DNA of 64,000 nt. Source: Streptomyces smyrnaeus (lineage in GTDB: Bacteria; Actinomycetota; Actinomycetes; Streptomycetales; Streptomycetaceae). The notes under the pieces are model-generated. The model searched no databases and had not been told where the DNA came from. It was given only the letters and a program-made list of their open reading frames with translations. Position 1 is the first letter of the stretch. Every line of letters begins with the position of its first letter. Below are positions 44,616 through 52,946 of this stretch, in pieces. The position numbers and the translations under genes were made by a program. The DNA is taken from contig NZ_JAFFZM010000001.1 in NCBI RefSeq assembly GCF_017676345.1, positions 62,001 through 126,000 on the forward strand. The letters are read 5' to 3'.

Positions 44616-45044
44616 TCAGTTCATGTAGCGGCTCACGGCCTCCGGGTGGAGGACGAGACGGACCTGGTCCGCGGCCAGCATCCCGGCGAGGTCGTCGGCG
44701 CGGGCCGGATCGTCGAGGTTCCAGTAGCGGGCGGCCAGCCGGGCGCACAGCTCGTGTGCTCCGTCGGGTTCCACCGTGACCCGGCCGGCGATCGACAGCC
44801 AGCGCTCGCGCTCACCCACCGGGGCGGCGACGACGATCGAGGCGCGGGGGTCGCGGCGCAGTCGCCGCACCTTGAGCGAGTCCGGGGCCGTGAACAGCTG
44901 GATCGTCCCCTCGTCGGTGGCCTCGAACCACACCGGTCGGGGCTGTGGGGGCAGTGGCCCGGCGGCCACGGTCAGGAAGCCGTGCAGGGGGCGTCGCAGG
45001 AATGCGAGGTCCTGGGTGGTCAGCGCATCGGTGCCGGTACTCAT
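44616..45044 (-). CDS. Pyridoxamine-5'-phosphate-oxidase-fold protein
   Basis: 142 residues with the split beta-barrel of the PPOX superfamily: FLRRPLHGFLTVAAGPLPPQ, TIQLFTAPDSLKVRRLRRDPRASIVV-type strands and GRVTVEPDGAHELCARLAARY. Actinobacterial members bind FMN, F420 or haem; the RRLRRDPR segment resembles the F420 group but the cofactor is not certain. The ATG at 45044 fits the start of homology. It diverges from the AraC-type gene at 45244. Confidence 0.85.
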   Translation of the reverse strand: MSTGTDALTTQDLAFLRRPLHGFLTVAAGPLPPQPRPVWFEATDEGTIQLFTAPDSLKVRRLRRDPRASIVVAAPVGERERWLSIAGRVTVEPDGAHELCARLAARYWNLDDPARADDLAGMLAADQVRLVLHPEAVSRYMN

Positions 45045-45243
45045 CACAGCCTTTCCGGTAGGCGAGGGGAAGGGTGCCGAGGCCGTCGCACGGGAAGCGT
45101 TCCCGAGGTCGGCCGGGCTCCCGCTGCGGGATTGCCGTTGTTCGTGACATCGACAGTTCGCGACACCGATTGAACACGGCCGACCAGGACGAACCCATAG
45201 GTGAGAAGCCGGATCGCCTGCGTATTCGTCTAACCTCGCTGAG

Positions 45244-46290
45244 GTGGACGTGTTCAGTGATCTGATCCGCGGGGTGCGGGCCCACGGCTCGTTGTTCGGC
45301 AGTTCGACCCTCTCCCCGCCCTGGGCACTGCACTTCGTGGACGGCGCGCCGCTGACCCTGTGCACCGTCCTCACCGGAGCCGGCTGGATCGTGCCGGAGC
45401 ACCGCCCGCCCGAGCCGCTTCGCGCCCGCGAGACGATCGTGGTGCGCGGCCCCGCGACGTTCACCTTCGTCGACGAGGTCGGCACCCGTGCCGAACCGAT
45501 CGCGTGCGGCGAGCACTGTGCGACTCCCGAACAGGGCGGGACCCGGCACCGGCGCGGCTGGGCCGACCACGGCGACGCCGGGGACGGCCATGATCACGGT
45601 GCGACGACGCTGATCGTCGGCGCCTATCCGGTGCGCGGCGAGATCAGCCGCCGACTGCTGGACGCGCTGCCCGTCGTGCTGCGGGTGGACGCCGGGGGGA
45701 CGGCCGACGCCGTGCTGGACCACCTCGCCGCCGAGGTCGGCGTCGACACACCTGGCCAGCAGGTGGTGCTCGACCGGCTGTTGGACTGGATGCTGGTCTG
45801 CACGCTGCGCGAGTGGTTCGACCGGCCCGGCGGCGGGCCCCCGGCCTGGTGGGCCGCCCAGCGGGATCCGGTGGTCGGCGACGCGCTGCGCCTGCTGCAC
45901 GCCGAACCGGCTGCGCCATGGACGGTCGCCTCGCTGGCCGAGCGCACCGGGGTGTCCCGTTCGACGCTGGCCAAGCGGTTCACCGACCTGGTGGGCGAAC
46001 CGCCGCTGACCTACCTCACCCGCTGGCGTATGACGCTCGCGGCGGACCTCCTGGTCGAGCGGGAGAGCGCGACCGTCGCGGACATCGCCCGCACCGTGGG
46101 TTACGCGGACCCGTTCGGGTTCAGCGCGGCGTTCAAACGGGTACGAGGGGCCAACCCGAGCGAGTTCCGGCGCACCGCGACCACTGCCTCTCCGGCGGCC
46201 GGGCGGCACGTCGCCCTGCCGACTCGGACGGCTCGGACGGCTCGGACGGCTCGGACGGCTCGGACGGCTCGGACGGCTGAACAAGGGTGA
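45244..46290 (+). CDS. AraC family transcriptional regulator with cupin sensor
   Basis: About 348 residues. The N-terminal AraC-type cupin (ALHFVDGAPLTLCTVLTGAGW, with a His/Asp-rich insert near DHGDAGDGHDHG) is followed by two HTHs (VASLAERTGVSRSTLAKRFT and ATVADIARTVGYADPFGFSA). The GTG at 45244 starts the homology. The C terminus carries a nine-base tandem repeat encoding Thr-Ala-Arg units. It diverges from the PPOX-fold gene, its likely target, and converges on the LanC gene. Confidence 0.88.
   Translation: MDVFSDLIRGVRAHGSLFGSSTLSPPWALHFVDGAPLTLCTVLTGAGWIVPEHRPPEPLRARETIVVRGPATFTFVDEVGTRAEPIACGEHCATPEQGGTRHRRGWADHGDAGDGHDHGATTLIVGAYPVRGEISRRLLDALPVVLRVDAGGTADAVLDHLAAEVGVDTPGQQVVLDRLLDWMLVCTLREWFDRPGGGPPAWWAAQRDPVVGDALRLLHAEPAAPWTVASLAERTGVSRSTLAKRFTDLVGEPPLTYLTRWRMTLAADLLVERESATVADIARTVGYADPFGFSAAFKRVRGANPSEFRRTATTASPAAGRHVALPTRTARTARTARTARTARTAEQG
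46225..46278 (+). repeat. Six-copy 9-base tandem repeat
   Basis: CGGACGGCT repeated six times exactly at the 3' end of the AraC-type gene, in frame, so copy-number change would only alter the length of the Arg-Thr-Ala tail. Confidence 0.95.
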
Positions 46291-46362
46291 GTCAGCCGTC
46301 GAGGCACCCGGTTCGTCTCCCTCGCAGGACGGCTGCGACATGAACCCCCTCGGCCGCACCCG

Positions 46363-47754
46363 TCAGTTCAGCAGCAAAGCACTGTCCCAGGACGTCGCCG
46401 GAGCGCTCCCCGAGGCGTAGGTGTGGAGGGCGAGGGCGATGCCTGCGGACCCTTCCAGGAAGCCGGGGCGGTCCAGAGCGCGTCGTGCGAGCACATGGCG
46501 GTACCGGTAGCCGAACGGTGCCTCGGGCTCGAAACCGGCCAGCACCCGCTCGGCCAACCGGTCGGCGACGGCGTGGTAGCCCGGGTCGGCGGTGTCGTGG
46601 GCCATCCGCAGCACGATCTGCAGCAGCCCCGCCCAGCCGTGGCACAGCGCGGAGTCGTGGATCAGCTCGTCGCTCGCCGCGCTCAGCGCACCTTGGAGGG
46701 CGGCACGCGCGTCGGCGCGCCAGTCCGCACGGTCCAGGGCGGCGCCGGCCAGGTGCACGGCACGCGCCGCGCCTGCGGCGCCGTAGCACCACGAGTCCCG
46801 TCCGCGTTCCGGCGGTTCCCCGCTCCTGAGGTGGGCCGTGTCGACCAGGTGGGGCCAGCGGGGGCCGGCCTCGTCGGTGGTGCGCCAGCGGGACAGCAGC
46901 GCCATGATCCGCTCGATGGCCTCGTCCTGACGGTCCACCCGGAATCCGGCCCGCCAGGCGACGGAGAGAAGTGCGAGGGGACCGCAGACACCGTGTGCGA
47001 GGCCGAAGTTGACGTGCTCGACCAGCCCGTGTTCGAGGCCGTCGGTGACCCACCAGGCGGGCAGCCGGTCGCCGTCGCGTGTGACGTCGTCGGCGGTCGC
47101 CGCGGCGACCAGCGATTCGAGCACATCGGTCAGCGCGAGACCCGCTGTCCGCCGTGCCGCGGGCTCGGCCGCCGACTCGTGGCGGGCCAGCAGATAGCGG
47201 CCGATTCCGGCGGTGCCGCCGAGGACGTCGTAGCAGTTCCAGCTGCTGACCGGTTCTCCGGCACGTAGCCGTGCCTGGTCGGCCCGCGCGCGCTCCCGCA
47301 CGTGGTCGGTGATGTGCCGGTCCAGTCCGGCCAGCATCGTGGCGTAGCCGCCGAATCCGGTGGCCGCGGTCTGCCCGGCGAACGCGAGCGCGACCATGCC
47401 GGCGAACAGCGACTGCGGCAGCAGCCGGATGCCGCTGCCGAGGGCCGTGGACAGATGGGCGTGGGCCCGCCCGCGCAGCCGGGGTTCCCCGGTGGCCAAC
47501 TCCGCGTACAGCAGGGCGACTCCGGGGTGGCCGTCGGACAGCAGCAGCGGGTCCCACACCGGTCGGGGGCTGCCCGGATAGTGCATGAGGTTGTCGGGCG
47601 CGCCCGCGACCTCGGCCACCCGGTCCGGCTCCGCCAGCCGGTCGGCGAGCTCGGCGACGGTCCGAGCGGCCGCCTCCCGATGGGCCGGTGCCGGGTCGGT
47701 CGGTGTTCGGTCAGTCGGTGTTCGGCCAGTCGGTGTCGGTGCGGGTGACGGCAC
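46363..47754 (-). CDS. Stand-alone LanC-like lanthionine cyclase
   Basis: 463 residues forming an alpha/alpha toroid of the LanC family, which adds Cys thiols to dehydroamino acids to form thioether rings. The Zn ligands are visible in SWCYGAAGAARAVHLAG (Cys) and ALCHGWAGLLQIVLRMA (Cys-His); the catalytic His lies in FGLAHGVCGPLALLSVAWR. GTG at 47754 is supported by GGAG seven bases upstream and overlaps the JmjC gene by 44 bases. LanC is usually fused to the LanM dehydratase in class II systems; here it is separate, the last gene of the RiPP operon. Confidence 0.88.
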   Translation of the reverse strand: MPSPAPTPTGRTPTDRTPTDPAPAHREAAARTVAELADRLAEPDRVAEVAGAPDNLMHYPGSPRPVWDPLLLSDGHPGVALLYAELATGEPRLRGRAHAHLSTALGSGIRLLPQSLFAGMVALAFAGQTAATGFGGYATMLAGLDRHITDHVRERARADQARLRAGEPVSSWNCYDVLGGTAGIGRYLLARHESAAEPAARRTAGLALTDVLESLVAAATADDVTRDGDRLPAWWVTDGLEHGLVEHVNFGLAHGVCGPLALLSVAWRAGFRVDRQDEAIERIMALLSRWRTTDEAGPRWPHLVDTAHLRSGEPPERGRDSWCYGAAGAARAVHLAGAALDRADWRADARAALQGALSAASDELIHDSALCHGWAGLLQIVLRMAHDTADPGYHAVADRLAERVLAGFEPEAPFGYRYRHVLARRALDRPGFLEGSAGIALALHTYASGSAPATSWDSALLLN

Positions 47755-48943
47755 GGAAGCTCTCCAATTCCTGCAACAGCGCGCGGACCTCGGCGCGCTG
47801 CGGCACGGGCAGTTCACCGACGCGCACCACCTCACCGGCGTTCAGCCGGTCCAGCACCGCGAGGGCCGCGGCGGTGGCCGTACGGGACGAGACGTTGCCG
47901 TTCGCGGCGTACCTGCGGGCACCGTCGCCGGGCGCGACCGACAGGGGCGCGCACCCGCGGACGGGGGTGTCGTCGTCGAGCGGGCGAAGTGCGGCCGGCG
48001 GCCGGGTCGGCCAGAAACCGCCGGCGGTGCGGACCCGCAGCGCCAGACCGGTGGCCCGGTCGGAGAACCGCTGCGGGTCGAGACACTCCCCGAAGGCGTC
48101 CACGGCGTCGGCCAGGGCCGTGGGCAGCTCGCCGGACAACTGCCCGTCAGGTCCGGCGTCCTGGGTGAACAACGGGGCCGACACCGCCGGCTCGGTGCCC
48201 CGGAACAGGTCCTTGATCTCGTAGTACGGCCGGTGTTCACGGCGGGGAATCCCCACGTTGACGGTGGTCGCCGGTGTGTCGCCGCCGTCGCTCTCCCCGA
48301 CGTGGTAATAGCGCGACGGCCAGTACAGCAGATCGCCCGGTTCGACCTCGGCGACGAACGAGGACGCCAGGTACGGCTGGTAGTCCAGCACCGTGTGCAC
48401 CGGGTCCGACCACGGGCGCTCGGCCCAGAACCGCATCCGTTTGGTGCCGCGCACACAGAACATGAAGGTGGCGAAGCGGTCCTGGTGCACGCCGACCGGA
48501 CTGTGCTCGTAGGAGCCGTGGAACATGGTGGAGCCCGCGGTGTGCGTCGGCTGTCCGACCCGCTCCCAAAGGCCGGCGTAGAACCGCTGCGCGCGTGTCC
48601 ACAGTGGATGGGAGAACGCGTGGAAGCGGTGCACCACCAGGGCGTACCGCTGGCCGTGCAGCCGGTCGGCCATGCGTCGCTCGTACCCGTCGAACGAGCG
48701 GTCCGAGGCCTCCGGCAGGTAGTCGCGGGGCCGGGTCTGCTGCCGCCGCTCCACGAGGAACTGCAGATTCCCCGGTACCGCCAGTGGATGCGGCGGCCGG
48801 CTGCCCAGCACGGCGGCCTCGAACACCTCCGGCTCGGCGAACGGCACAGCGTCGAGCCCCTTGTACAGCACGGGCTCCCGGTCCCAGAACCGGTCGACGA
48901 AGGTGTCCCAGTCGAAGGACTTCTCGATCGTCGGCGTCATCAT
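47711..48943 (-). CDS. JmjC/cupin-like oxygenase with intact HxD...H motif
   Basis: 410 residues. The N-terminal DWDTFVDRFWDREPVLYKG is the opening of Cupin_4/JmjC proteins. The core holds iron ligands His153-Gln-Asp155 (GVHQDRF) and His214 (RYYHVGE), enough for a 2-oxoglutarate/Fe(II) oxygenase. The C-terminal 100 residues (YAANGNVSSRTATAAALAVL) form a winged-helix-like tail as in ribosomal oxygenases. ATG 48943 overlaps the upstream stop (ATGATGA). In this operon it most likely hydroxylates, or otherwise oxidises, the RiPP precursor; that role is inferred. Confidence 0.82.
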   Translation of the reverse strand: MMTPTIEKSFDWDTFVDRFWDREPVLYKGLDAVPFAEPEVFEAAVLGSRPPHPLAVPGNLQFLVERRQQTRPRDYLPEASDRSFDGYERRMADRLHGQRYALVVHRFHAFSHPLWTRAQRFYAGLWERVGQPTHTAGSTMFHGSYEHSPVGVHQDRFATFMFCVRGTKRMRFWAERPWSDPVHTVLDYQPYLASSFVAEVEPGDLLYWPSRYYHVGESDGGDTPATTVNVGIPRREHRPYYEIKDLFRGTEPAVSAPLFTQDAGPDGQLSGELPTALADAVDAFGECLDPQRFSDRATGLALRVRTAGGFWPTRPPAALRPLDDDTPVRGCAPLSVAPGDGARRYAANGNVSSRTATAAALAVLDRLNAGEVVRVGELPVPQRAEVRALLQELESFRAVTRTDTDWPNTD

Positions 48944-50214
48944 GTCGGCTCCTCGACCACGTCGATGCCGCGCAACCGGTAGAGCTTGTCCAGCAACGCG
49001 AGTGCGCTCGCGTCGTTCCCGGCGGCGGTGCCGGTGCCGGCTGCGATGGCGCGGCACACCTCGGCGACGCCGACCACCCCGCCGTCGCCGAGTGCGGTCA
49101 GCACCCGGTCGCTCGCGGCTGCCGGCAGGGTGAAGACGTTGCCGTTGACCGCCCACACCTCGCGCTCGGGCCCGTCGGGCATCCGGACGATCTCGGCGGA
49201 CCGGCGAACCCGGGTCCGCCCGGTCATCGGGACTCCCTCGCGCGGCACCGGAATCGGTTCGAGACCGGCCGCCGAACGCAGCGCAGCCCAGCGGACCCGG
49301 AGCATTCTGCGCAACTGCTCGCCGCCCGCGACCGCACGCAGTTGGTCGCCGAGCGCGGTCAGGTGGGGCAGCACCCCGTCCGGCTCGTCGATGCGGGATC
49401 CGGGGCCGAACGGAAAGTACGGCACGGTCTCGTCGTTGCCCTGCCGACCGTGCACCAGGTCGGCGAGCAGATCCCGCAGCGCGGTGAACGGCAGCCGCGG
49501 GTCGACCGGGATCCGCAGCCGCAGCGCCACACACCGCTCTCGGTAGGTGTCCACATGCCGCTGATCGCCCGGCCAGTACAGCAGCTCTCCGGCGTCGGCG
49601 CTCATGGTCCGCACCCCGTCCAGGTCCCGGCCCGGGTCGGCGAGCACGGCCGGTGGTGGGCCGCCGCTCTCGTCCCACAGCCGCACATCCATCCGCCCGT
49701 GCAGCACCCAGGTCAGCGCCGCGTGGGTCGGGGCCTCGGTCGCGCCGACGTGCTGGGTGAACCGGTCGCCGATCAGCACCTCGGCGACCACCGGGAGGTT
49801 CGGCCAGCCGACCGTCTGCCACAGTCCGCGGATCGCGGCACGCACGGCCGACCACAGCGCGAAGTCCAGCAGCAGCGGCTGCCGTACGGTGAGCAGATAG
49901 CCCTGCCCGCACACGTCGGCGTCGAGCCGGTCGAGGTAGTCGTCCAAGGTCCGGTCGGTGGTGTCCGGCAGCTTTTCGCCCGGCGCACGCAGCCAGCCGT
50001 CCCCCACCAGGAACCGGACGTCGGGCATGACCCAGAACCTGGTGCCGGCGCGGAACGGGGCGCACGACTGAACGGTCAGCGCGTGGATCCGGTCGAGGGC
50101 GACCGGTGGCCGGGCACGCAGCCGGGCAGGCCGCCTGTCCCAGTACTGCTGCGCGAACAGCGCCCAGTCGATGTCGCCGGGCGCCTGCCGCACCTGGGTT
50201 GCCGGTGTGGTCAC
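48940..50214 (-). CDS. JmjC/cupin-like protein lacking the aligned HxD iron motif
   Basis: 424-residue paralogue of the next gene, with the same start (DWALFAQQYWDRRPARLR), the same central sheet (LTWVLHGRMDVRLW aligns with FMFCVRGTKRMRFW) and winged-helix-like tail (VNGNVFTLPAAASDRVL). At the position of His153/Asp155 of its partner it has Glu160 and Pro162; the distal His is kept (His220 in RHVDTY). Thus the iron triad is broken as aligned. A His164-Ala-Ala four residues on could give a shifted ligand. It may be a pseudoenzyme partner or precursor-binding subunit. The GTG start at 50214 has GGAGGGAAG before it and overlaps the upstream stop. Confidence 0.8.
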   Translation of the reverse strand: MTTPATQVRQAPGDIDWALFAQQYWDRRPARLRARPPVALDRIHALTVQSCAPFRAGTRFWVMPDVRFLVGDGWLRAPGEKLPDTTDRTLDDYLDRLDADVCGQGYLLTVRQPLLLDFALWSAVRAAIRGLWQTVGWPNLPVVAEVLIGDRFTQHVGATEAPTHAALTWVLHGRMDVRLWDESGGPPPAVLADPGRDLDGVRTMSADAGELLYWPGDQRHVDTYRERCVALRLRIPVDPRLPFTALRDLLADLVHGRQGNDETVPYFPFGPGSRIDEPDGVLPHLTALGDQLRAVAGGEQLRRMLRVRWAALRSAAGLEPIPVPREGVPMTGRTRVRRSAEIVRMPDGPEREVWAVNGNVFTLPAAASDRVLTALGDGGVVGVAEVCRAIAAGTGTAAGNDASALALLDKLYRLRGIDVVEEPT

Positions 50215-52658
50215 GATGCTTCCCTCCCCGCCAGGGGAAAACGCGAGCGGATCCGTTCCGTGTGCTCCGCCAGCGGCTCCATGCCCATCGCGGCGCGCCT
50301 GCGGTCCACGCCGTCCGGCTCCTCGATCGGGCACGGCACCAGCTCTCCGGCCACGGGCTCGAACTTGGTGCCGTACACCTGGGGGCGTCCTTCGGCCAGG
50401 CGCAGCTCGTCGGTCAGATACGCGACCTCACGCCAGGGAAGGTCGCCGCCGGCTGCTGCCTGCCGCATCAGCTCCAGGCAGTGCCGGCGGAAGTCCAGGT
50501 GCTCTCTGGCGTGCTGCACCAGCCGGCTCGCCGCCGCGGCTGCCGCCGCGCCGACCATCGTGCGACCGGGCCACCCGTGGTCGGCCACGACCTCGGACAG
50601 CCACGCGATGCCGGCGTCGGTCAGGGTCCGCAGGCGGCGCTCGGCGGCGGCGTCGACCATGCCGCCGTCCGCCCACGGCATGCGGATGGCGCCGTCGAGC
50701 CGATCCAGCCGCAGCAGCCGGCGCCGGATCTCCCCGGCGGGCGCCGGCTCGGCCGGGACCTCGGGCGCGTCCACCGCGTCGATGCGCAGCCGTACCTTCT
50801 CCCGGTTCCAGATGTAGGTGACCCGCCTGCCCACCTGAGGCCAGTCGAAGCCGACCTGCCCCTCGGCGGGGCTCTGCAGGTGCAGCCGCACGCCCAGCGA
50901 CTCGTCGGTGACGACATGCTCGGTCACATCGTCGAACACGTGCTCCACCGCGTCGCGCAGGGCGACTCCGAGCCCCGCGAGTTCGAGGTTCGCGCCCTCG
51001 ATGAGCTCCGGCAGCGGGGGCCAGCCGCCCTCGGGCTCCGGCCGGGCGGCGACCCGGGCCGTCTCGAACGGCAGCGGCGGCGGCTCGACCCGTAGCACCG
51101 GGCCGCCCCGCAGCGGGCGGACGAAGTAGGGCACGTCCATGCGCCGCAGCTGGTCGAGTTCCGCACGGTCGAAGTGGACGTCGGGCTCGGCCGGCGCAGG
51201 TGCGGCGCCGCCACCGGACAGCCATCGTGGCACCAGCGAGTCGTAGTACCTGTACGTGGGCTGCCGCAGCACCCGGACGTAGTGGCCGGCGGTGGCGGTC
51301 GACAGGAACCGCCGGATCGCCGGGCGCTGCCGGCACATCAGGGTCCAGGCGTCGAACATCCCGCGCAGCATCGCCGGCAGGTAGTGGCCGTACCCGGCCC
51401 GTCCTTCGGTGTCCGCGACGACCGTCCTGGTCTCTTCCCTGGTGCAGGACCGACGGCGGCGGTACAGCCGCAGCGTTCCGGACGGCTCCGCACGCCAGCA
51501 CACCGGCGGCCCCTCGGCGCTGCACCAGCGCGGAGTGCTCTCCAGGCCGACGTGGTGCTGGTCGACCTCGGCGGTCGGGTCGTACAGCAGTCCGGTGTCG
51601 TAGAGCCGGGGAACCCGGCAGAAGTAGATCTCCAGATCGATGGGGTACAGCAGCGGTTCGCGCTCGCCGGGCCGGCTTCCGGTCACCAGGTTGCCGCCGA
51701 TCATGTCGCTGATCCCGAAGGCGAACATCGCGGCGGCCAGCGAGCCGGTACGGTGCCAGAACCGCGCCGCCTGGGTCGGGCTCAGCCGGGTGCCGGTCAG
51801 CGACCACGGCCCGGACGTACGGATCGGCCCCCACTGTGCCGGCGGCTCGATCCACTCCTGCCACAGGTAGCCGGGCTCGGCGCCGGACCAGCACGAGAGC
51901 ACCGGGAGCCGGACCTCGCCGGAGGCGGCGGGCGCGTCGTTGAGCAGGCCGAACACCGATGTCGGCGCGCCGTCTTTCCCGCACGCCGTGAACAGCAGCT
52001 CTCCGGAGGCCGGGCGTGGCTTGTACGCGACCCGACCGCCGCCCGCGCAATCCAGCCGCAACACCCGTTGGCGACCGTTGTGGGTCTCCTCGCCGTGGGA
52101 CCACAAGCCGACGACCGGGCCGCGGAACGCGGGGTTCTCGGGCCAGCAGGTGCGCATGTCCCGTTGCAACCGGTCGAGGAAGAGCGTAAGGAACGCCTCA
52201 CAGCGAGCCGCCCACTCCGGCACCCGCTCGCGGGCGTAGTGCGCTCGTCCGGTCGCGCACGCCACGAACGCCTCGGACACCACGGGCCCGAAGACCTCGG
52301 CGTTGGTGACGTCCAGCACTCCGGCCGCGATGACCGCCGAGCAGCGCCGCTCGGCGGAGACGCACCACTCGTCCAGCCGTTCCCACAGCGCCAGCAGCGG
52401 TGCGAACCGCCGTCCTCGGAGCGCGTGCGCGAGCAGCCGCGCGTCCGCCTCACCACCGAGCAGCCGGTCGACGCCGATCGTACCCTCGGGTCCGGCCGTG
52501 ACGACCGGTGGGAACAGCCCGCCCGCTGTGCCCTCGCGGACCGCGGCGATCACCCGCCGCGCCGCCGGCGGAAGTGCGGCGGTGACGTCCTGCTCGGCGT
52601 CGCCGGTTGGTGCGCGCATCTCCCACAGCGGCTCGATGTCCGCTGCCGCATCCGACAA
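50211..52658 (-). CDS. LanM-type lanthipeptide dehydratase fused to a DUF6624-like domain, no cyclase
   Basis: 815 residues. Residues about 90-560 are the DUF4135 LanM dehydratase, which phosphorylates Ser/Thr and eliminates the phosphate. Visible motifs: GEETHNGRQRV (the usual D-x-H reads E-T-H), RVAYKPRP (Lys kept), SDMIGGNLV (usual DxHxxN; His replaced by Ile), YPIDLEIYF, and RVLRQPTYRYY (Arg-Thr-Tyr elimination residues kept). Instead of the LanC-like half, residues about 655-810 read WLSEVVADHGWPGRTMVGAA, DFRRHCLELMRQAAAGGDLP and AEGRPQVYGTKFEPV, as in DUF6624 proteins. TTG at 52658 follows GGGAGGGCGG. It starts 80 bases after the precursor stop. Confidence 0.82.
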   Translation of the reverse strand: MSDAAADIEPLWEMRAPTGDAEQDVTAALPPAARRVIAAVREGTAGGLFPPVVTAGPEGTIGVDRLLGGEADARLLAHALRGRRFAPLLALWERLDEWCVSAERRCSAVIAAGVLDVTNAEVFGPVVSEAFVACATGRAHYARERVPEWAARCEAFLTLFLDRLQRDMRTCWPENPAFRGPVVGLWSHGEETHNGRQRVLRLDCAGGGRVAYKPRPASGELLFTACGKDGAPTSVFGLLNDAPAASGEVRLPVLSCWSGAEPGYLWQEWIEPPAQWGPIRTSGPWSLTGTRLSPTQAARFWHRTGSLAAAMFAFGISDMIGGNLVTGSRPGEREPLLYPIDLEIYFCRVPRLYDTGLLYDPTAEVDQHHVGLESTPRWCSAEGPPVCWRAEPSGTLRLYRRRRSCTREETRTVVADTEGRAGYGHYLPAMLRGMFDAWTLMCRQRPAIRRFLSTATAGHYVRVLRQPTYRYYDSLVPRWLSGGGAAPAPAEPDVHFDRAELDQLRRMDVPYFVRPLRGGPVLRVEPPPLPFETARVAARPEPEGGWPPLPELIEGANLELAGLGVALRDAVEHVFDDVTEHVVTDESLGVRLHLQSPAEGQVGFDWPQVGRRVTYIWNREKVRLRIDAVDAPEVPAEPAPAGEIRRRLLRLDRLDGAIRMPWADGGMVDAAAERRLRTLTDAGIAWLSEVVADHGWPGRTMVGAAAAAAASRLVQHAREHLDFRRHCLELMRQAAAGGDLPWREVAYLTDELRLAEGRPQVYGTKFEPVAGELVPCPIEEPDGVDRRRAAMGMEPLAEHTERIRSRFPLAGREAS

Positions 52659-52699
52659 GTCCGCCCTCCCGACTCGTTGCCGCGGGGCGCGAGGCCCCT

Positions 52700-52732
52700 C
52701 CGGGTGGCGCCGTCGTCAGCGGCACCACCCGG
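52700..52732 (-). terminator. Attenuator-like hairpin after the precursor gene
   Basis: 13-base stem CCGGGTGGCGCCG with its complement (one mismatch) and 7-base loop, six bases downstream of the precursor stop. It probably limits read-through so that the precursor is made in excess of its enzymes. Confidence 0.78.
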
Positions 52733-52738
52733 CACGCA

Positions 52739-52906
52739 TCAGCAGCAGTAGATGCCCGCGCACGTTCCGCACGCGGTACCGCTTCCCGAGTTGGTCGGTG
52801 ACGCGAGTGGCGGAATTTCCTGTTCAAGATCGCCGATCACGAGGTCGAACACCTCGTCGGCGCTCTTTTCCGACTCGATCCGGCCTTTTTCTTCGACAGC
52901 CTGCAT
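52739..52906 (-). CDS. RiPP (lanthipeptide-like) precursor peptide
   Basis: 55 residues. The leader is acidic and helical, with VFDLVIGDLEQEIPP (about 19-33), similar in feel to the recognition motifs of class II/III and FxLD-type leaders. The tail TNSGSGTACGTCAGIYCC (38-55) has five Ser/Thr and four Cys (46, 49, 54, 55); Ser36 may add one more. ATG at 52906 follows GGGAGGAGGG, so a longer upstream start is rejected. No GG or other clear cleavage motif is present. It is the first gene of the operon, directly upstream of the dehydratase. Ring topology cannot be predicted. Confidence 0.83.
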   Translation of the reverse strand: MQAVEEKGRIESEKSADEVFDLVIGDLEQEIPPLASPTNSGSGTACGTCAGIYCC

Positions 52907-52946
52907 GAACACCCTCCTCCCCCACTGGGTAACGAATCCGCCATTC

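Noticed and set aside
48940..50214. Halogenase-like HxA site (His164-Ala-Ala166) in the second JmjC protein
   Set aside because: It is four residues off the aligned position of the HxD motif, so it is more likely that the iron site is simply lost; kept only as an alternative in the feature entry.
50428..52104. 558-codon frame overlapping the LanM gene
   Set aside because: Shadow frame rich in Arg, Ala and Pro; the LanM frame has all family motifs.
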